Assembly: GCA_050305935.1 (NCBI GenBank) | Contig: JBNLGG010000009.1 | Span: 31,064-95,063 of the forward strand | Source of the DNA: CAJXNP01 sp050305935 | Lineage (GTDB): Bacteria > Bacteroidota > Bacteroidia > Cytophagales > Cyclobacteriaceae | DNA: 64,000 bases | Reading direction: 5' to 3' | Shown: positions 60,300-64,000 of the stretch, piece after piece | Position numbering within the stretch: position 1 is the first letter of the stretch | How the letters are laid out: the number at the start of each line of letters is the position of its first letter | Notes under the pieces: generated by a model | What the model was told of the DNA's origin: nothing | What the model saw: the letters and a program-made list of their open reading frames with translations, nothing else | The model's database searches: none | Program-made: the position numbers and the translations under genes

Positions 60300-61745
60300 T
60301 TATTCTTTACTAAGGGCTTCAATAAACTCTTCATCTACATTTATCAACAGTGTAGGATTAAAGTGTGTCATCTTGTACACTTTAAATTTATCAGCCATAG
60401 AGCTTATTTTGGATTTTTTATTCCTCTTCGATTCACTTATAGAGATCTTGAGCATTTTAGTAAAGGTAATGATGTGCTCACAGGTGTCTTTCCCTAACAA
60501 TCGTATCTGCCTTTGAATACTGTTAATGAGCTGGTTAAACAGGTCGAAGTCTTTCACCATGCAGTATTGAAGGGCCAGGATGACCTTGATTTCCAATTGC
60601 GCATTGGGGTATTTTTTCAGACTGATCTCATTTAGGAGATTATTGATCCACTTGGCTGCCTCGTCATATCTCTTGCAGTAGTAGCAGCAGACGGAGCGGT
60701 AGGTCACATAAGTGATATAGTTTGGAATATCATTTTTGTCGGGCTCATAGTCATGGAATATCCCTTCATTTTCCTCATACATTTCAGCCATCGTTCCCAT
60801 TCGTATGTTTCGCTGTATCTTTGTGATAAGAAATTGCGCAGGATAGGTGTACAGGGTGTAGTTTGTCAGAAGGGCGGCGCAGGAATCATTCACTTCCTCA
60901 TAAAAGTTTTCCGCTTTTCTGAATACTTTATAATGTGAATAGTATTCTAGCTTAAGAAATTCGAATACGATCTTAAGGTGATAATAAATGGAATCGAGAT
61001 GATATTCCTCGAATATTGCCTGGACATTGTGTAAAATGTCTTCAATGGGCTCCAGGTCGTCGTCCATTGTCTCTTCACTTTCTACAAAGAGCCGGTGGAA
61101 GATATTCAGGCAGCTTTGGTACACATACATCCTGTGTGACTTATATAAGCCACTTACATTGTTCATCTCTTTGGAAAGCAGGGTTAATTCCAGCTTTGTG
61201 GTATCCTCGGCCATTAATGTGTAGCCCCCATACTTCTTAAAATATTCGGCAAGTAGCTCTTCCGCCTTGTCTACCGCCAGGGTAAAGGCTACATGTTTAT
61301 TATAAAGCTGTGAGTAGTTAAAATAATCTGCCGAATTTATATGAAGCTTTTTCAGAGATTTATACACAATGGTCAGCTCGTTTGACAGGTCATAGTCGAG
61401 CAATTCCTTTTCAAGTTTTTTGAGCGTGGCAATAGCAATGGCTTTCTTCTTGGTAAAGATGATCTCATTGATATTAGCAACCTTCTTAAGAATATCTGTG
61501 CGTGGGTTCTCCATCTGCTGAAGGAGATACTCCTCGATTTTCTGATTAAGACGAGACCGAAGGGTATAGTAAGCATTGGTATTTACACCAAGCTCCTCCA
61601 TAATTTTATTGTCCGACTGTTGTTTTTCCCGCATTGATTTCAGCAGGTAAGCAGATTTGTCTGCACTGCTCTCTAAAAGTGATTCATGGATTGCCTCGTA
61701 ATCCTGATCGGAAAGCTGCTTGATAATGTTCTTGAGTTTAGCCAT
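60300..61745 (-). CDS. Helical-repeat protein of unknown function
   Basis: 481 aa, soluble and almost entirely helical. N-terminal part (about 1-80) contains a possible helix-turn-helix-like segment (DNKIMEELGVNTNAYYTLRS, then RLNQKIEEYLL). Residues about 130-440 form TPR-like helix pairs rich in Tyr (for example HLDSIYYHLKIVFEFLKLEY and YRSVCCYYCKRYDEAAKWIN). No catalytic motif is visible. It converges with the response-regulator gene (9 bp between stops). No family recognised. Confidence 0.75.
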   Translation of the reverse strand: MAKLKNIIKQLSDQDYEAIHESLLESSADKSAYLLKSMREKQQSDNKIMEELGVNTNAYYTLRSRLNQKIEEYLLQQMENPRTDILKKVANINEIIFTKKKAIAIATLKKLEKELLDYDLSNELTIVYKSLKKLHINSADYFNYSQLYNKHVAFTLAVDKAEELLAEYFKKYGGYTLMAEDTTKLELTLLSKEMNNVSGLYKSHRMYVYQSCLNIFHRLFVESEETMDDDLEPIEDILHNVQAIFEEYHLDSIYYHLKIVFEFLKLEYYSHYKVFRKAENFYEEVNDSCAALLTNYTLYTYPAQFLITKIQRNIRMGTMAEMYEENEGIFHDYEPDKNDIPNYITYVTYRSVCCYYCKRYDEAAKWINNLLNEISLKKYPNAQLEIKVILALQYCMVKDFDLFNQLINSIQRQIRLLGKDTCEHIITFTKMLKISISESKRNKKSKISSMADKFKVYKMTHFNPTLLINVDEEFIEALSKE

Positions 61746-61932
61746 AGCTCAAATTTTGGTTTATTAGCCTCAAATATGTGTTTGGATTTAAATGTAATGT
61801 TTTTGTCGAAAACAAAATAGAAAAATGAAAAATTTAATGTCTGCCCTAAATGATAAAAAGGCAACTATTGAAAAATATAGTTATTGCCTATTTTTTTGCA
61901 ATAAAATTCAAAAAGTCAATAAGTAGGAAATA

Positions 61933-64000
61933 TTAGTTTTTCTTAAATTTTTGGTTAAATGCCTGTTTTCCTTCCTCCAAATATTTGACAAATTCTCCAA
62001 TGTTTAAGTTATAAGCAATGGGCTCATCAATGAGTTTCTCACCATCCGGGCCCAGTAAAACATAGTAGGGCTGTGCGGGATTTTCAAAGCGGGTGATTTC
62101 GAAGTCGAGGTTTTGCCGGCCAATGGTATTCTTTACCCGGCCGTCTTTTTCGGAGGTATACCATTCTTTTTCAGGAAGTTCAGTTCGATCATCCACGTAC
62201 AATGCCAGGACAATATAATCCTCCCGAAGGATGCGAAGCACTCCGGGATCTGACCAGACCTTTGCTTCCATTTCGCGACAGTTGACGCAGCCATGTCCGG
62301 TAAAATCTATGAAAACCGGCTTGTTTTTGGACTGCGCACATTTCAAAGCCTGCTCATAATCGAAATACCCCTCAAGCCCGTGGGGAAGATGTAAAAAGGA
62401 AGAATACTTCGGGGTTTCACACAAGGCCGACTCACGGTCATTTAAATTATAGTTTTTTTCTATAAGTAACTGCGAAAGGTTCAGATCTTGGGTAGTCATA
62501 GGCGGTAAATACCCAGATAAACTTTTCAGTGGAGCTCCCCACATGCCCGGAATCAGGTAAATGGCAAAGCTAAAAACGATGACGGCAAGCATAAATCGTG
62601 GCACTGGGATATATTTTAAATCGCTGTCATGGGGAAGCTTGATTTTACCCAACAAATAGGTGCCAAGCAATAATAACACTGTGATCCAGATGGACAGGTA
62701 TACTTCCCGGTCTAAAATTCCCCAGTGCGACACCTGGTCGGCGATACTTAAAAACTTAAAGGCAAAGCCAAGCTCAATAAACCCAAGAACGACCTTCACA
62801 CTGTTAAGCCAACCGCCTGACTTGGGGAGCGAATTCATCCATTCGGGGAAAATGGCAAATAGAGTAAATGGAATGGCGAAAGCCAGTCCAAAGGAGAACA
62901 TACCCGCGATGGGCTTGATCACCTGTCCGCCTGCCGATTCAAAAAGCAATCCGCCCGCGATCGGCCCGGTGCAGGAGAACGATACCACGACCAGGGTAAA
63001 AGCCATAAAGAAAATCCCCATGAGTCCACCCTGGTCGGCTTTCTTATCAATCTTGTTGACAAATGAATTGGGCAGGTTAATATCAAATAAACCGAAAAAG
63101 GACAGCGCGAATACCAGGAAGATCAGAAAGAAAAAGACATTCAGGTACTCGTTAGTCGCTACCTCATTGGCCATGGCCGGGCCCATAAAGGGTGCGAGCA
63201 CGGCTCCTACAAGGGTGTAGACCAGCACAATGGAAAATCCATAGATCAGGGCATTCCTGATTCCCTGTGCCCGGGTCTTTGCCTTGTCAGTAAAAAAAGA
63301 AACCGTCATCGGGATCATTGGGAATACACATGGAGTGAAAATGGCTGCCAGCCCTGCTAAAAATGCCAACACCATAAAAGCCAACAGGGAATAAGGATCC
63401 TGGGAATCCCTGCTGGTCAACATGCTTTTTTTACCCGATGGTTTTTCGCCGGAGTCACTTTCTGCGCCGTTGATTTCACTCGCTTCTGTTGCTGTTCCGA
63501 TAGTAAAATCACTCTCGACGGAAAGACATTTTTCTTCATCGCAGACCTGGAAGATGATCAGGCCCTTAACGGACAGGGGCATTTTGAGCACTTTGATTTT
63601 CTGGGTGATAAGGCCTTTCTCTTCAAAAAAAGCTACATCTCCTTCAAAAATCTTATCATACGCATTCAATGGCTCCACCGCAACAGGCGACCCCACTACT
63701 TCAAATGTGCCGTTGTCCTCAAATTCAAATTCTGTGGGTAATGGACCCGGAACAATATCTATTTCTGTAGAATATAAATGCCAGCCCTCTTTAATTTCCG
63801 CTGCGAACAGGATATCAATTTCATCCCCTATCTGGTAGTCATCAGCCGAAAGGGAAATATCCCAGGTGACAACGGACTGGGGATCAATATTACTTTCCGG
63901 TGTGGAAGTATCGCTTCCCAACAGGCCCTTCGGGCTGGAAAACACCTCTGGTTTGCTTTCTTCGGTAGTTTGTACTGGGATCTTTTCTTCGGTATTGGCT
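61933..64000 (-). CDS. dsbD: Thiol:disulfide interchange protein DsbD, N-terminally cut
   Basis: About 689 residues visible; the frame stays open through the right edge, so the signal peptide and true start lie outside. An N-terminal periplasmic domain carries a cysteine pair (VCDEEKC). Eight or so transmembrane helices follow, with the redox cysteines in IFTPCVFPMIPMTVSFF and SFSCTGPIAGGLLF. The C-terminal thioredoxin domain has FTGHGCVNCREMEAKVW. All three cysteine pairs of DsbD are intact. It passes electrons from cytoplasmic thioredoxin to periplasmic proteins such as DsbC or cytochrome c maturation factors. Confidence 0.93.
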   Translation of the reverse strand, partial: ANTEEKIPVQTTEESKPEVFSSPKGLLGSDTSTPESNIDPQSVVTWDISLSADDYQIGDEIDILFAAEIKEGWHLYSTEIDIVPGPLPTEFEFEDNGTFEVVGSPVAVEPLNAYDKIFEGDVAFFEEKGLITQKIKVLKMPLSVKGLIIFQVCDEEKCLSVESDFTIGTATEASEINGAESDSGEKPSGKKSMLTSRDSQDPYSLLAFMVLAFLAGLAAIFTPCVFPMIPMTVSFFTDKAKTRAQGIRNALIYGFSIVLVYTLVGAVLAPFMGPAMANEVATNEYLNVFFFLIFLVFALSFFGLFDINLPNSFVNKIDKKADQGGLMGIFFMAFTLVVVSFSCTGPIAGGLLFESAGGQVIKPIAGMFSFGLAFAIPFTLFAIFPEWMNSLPKSGGWLNSVKVVLGFIELGFAFKFLSIADQVSHWGILDREVYLSIWITVLLLLGTYLLGKIKLPHDSDLKYIPVPRFMLAVIVFSFAIYLIPGMWGAPLKSLSGYLPPMTTQDLNLSQLLIEKNYNLNDRESALCETPKYSSFLHLPHGLEGYFDYEQALKCAQSKNKPVFIDFTGHGCVNCREMEAKVWSDPGVLRILREDYIVLALYVDDRTELPEKEWYTSEKDGRVKNTIGRQNLDFEITRFENPAQPYYVLLGPDGEKLIDEPIAYNLNIGEFVKYLEEGKQAFNQKFKKN

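Noticed and set aside
60292..60319. Hairpin AAGCCCT / AGGGCTT between the response regulator and the helical-repeat gene
   Set aside because: It could be a shared terminator, but no T-run follows and it overlaps the stop of the second gene, so I did not list it.
1..64000. Mobile elements, prophage, CRISPR arrays, tRNA or rRNA genes
   Set aside because: I looked for transposase, integrase and repeat-spacer patterns and for tRNA-like sequence in the gaps and saw none; a tRNAscan or Rfam run would be decisive.

Overview
The window is a chromosomal segment of a Bacteroidota bacterium, most likely of the order Cytophagales. The evidence is a complete type IX secretion/gliding core (PorP/SprF, GldK, GldL, GldM, GldN), Bacteroidota-type promoters (TTG/TTTG, about 20 bp, TAnnTTTG), almost no Shine-Dalgarno sequences, a Nudix-type arabinose regulator, and families restricted to this phylum (DUF4271 next to HemD, head-GIN/DUF2807, M56/M23 fusions). 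About 57 protein genes are present. I saw no rRNA, tRNA, insertion sequence, prophage or CRISPR array. Genes at both ends are cut by the window: rluB on the left, dsbD on the right.

Layout. 1-4.0 kb: rluB fragment, scpB, a DksA/TraR-like gene and a large secreted lamin-tail protein. 4.0-8.1 kb: asd, a small membrane protein, a YfcE-like phosphodiesterase, a Lys/Ala/Glu-rich basic protein, an outer-membrane barrel and hemW. 8.1-17.5 kb: an Omp85-like protein, DUF4271, hemD, then porP and gldKLMN, closed by a strong terminator. 17.6-22.7 kb: a small soluble protein, a LytS/LytTR two-component pair and ppdK. 22.8-25.9 kb: an arabinose operon araR-araD-araB without araA. 26-32.6 kb: ffh, a head-GIN protein, rlmN, an EEP-family hydrolase, proC, a phosphatase and a macrodomain protein. 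32.8-38.3 kb: an RND efflux operon. 38.3-41.1 kb: an acyltransferase-like protein, a YigZ protein and a polysaccharide deacetylase. 41.1-44.3 kb: a BlaI repressor with two tandem M56/M23 fusion proteins. 44.6-50.8 kb: an RNase D-like exonuclease, nhaC, a DUF4442 protein, speA, a GldM-like lipoprotein and a DUF2721 protein. 51-57 kb: a TonB-dependent receptor and nrdBA. 57.4-64 kb: rplU-rpmA, an ALDH7-type dehydrogenase, a single-domain response regulator, a helical-repeat protein and dsbD.

How the parts work together. Most of the window is housekeeping. The gld cluster supplies the trans-envelope T9SS motor and rings that could export proteins such as the lamin-tail protein. The most intriguing local system is blaI-M56/M23-M56/M23-deacetylase. 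Its membrane proteins keep the cytoplasm-facing BlaR1-type protease motifs but carry a LytM-type peptidoglycan-peptidase domain where BlaR1 has its beta-lactam sensor. The promoter ahead of blaI is embedded in TACA/TGTA inverted repeats, so a self-derepressing cell-wall-damage circuit is a reasonable hypothesis. A second novelty is a short lipoprotein (49588-50283) whose C-terminal part aligns residue by residue with a segment of GldM, far from the gld operon.

Limits: all function calls come from reading motifs and remembered family features. No database search, structure prediction or statistical scan was run.
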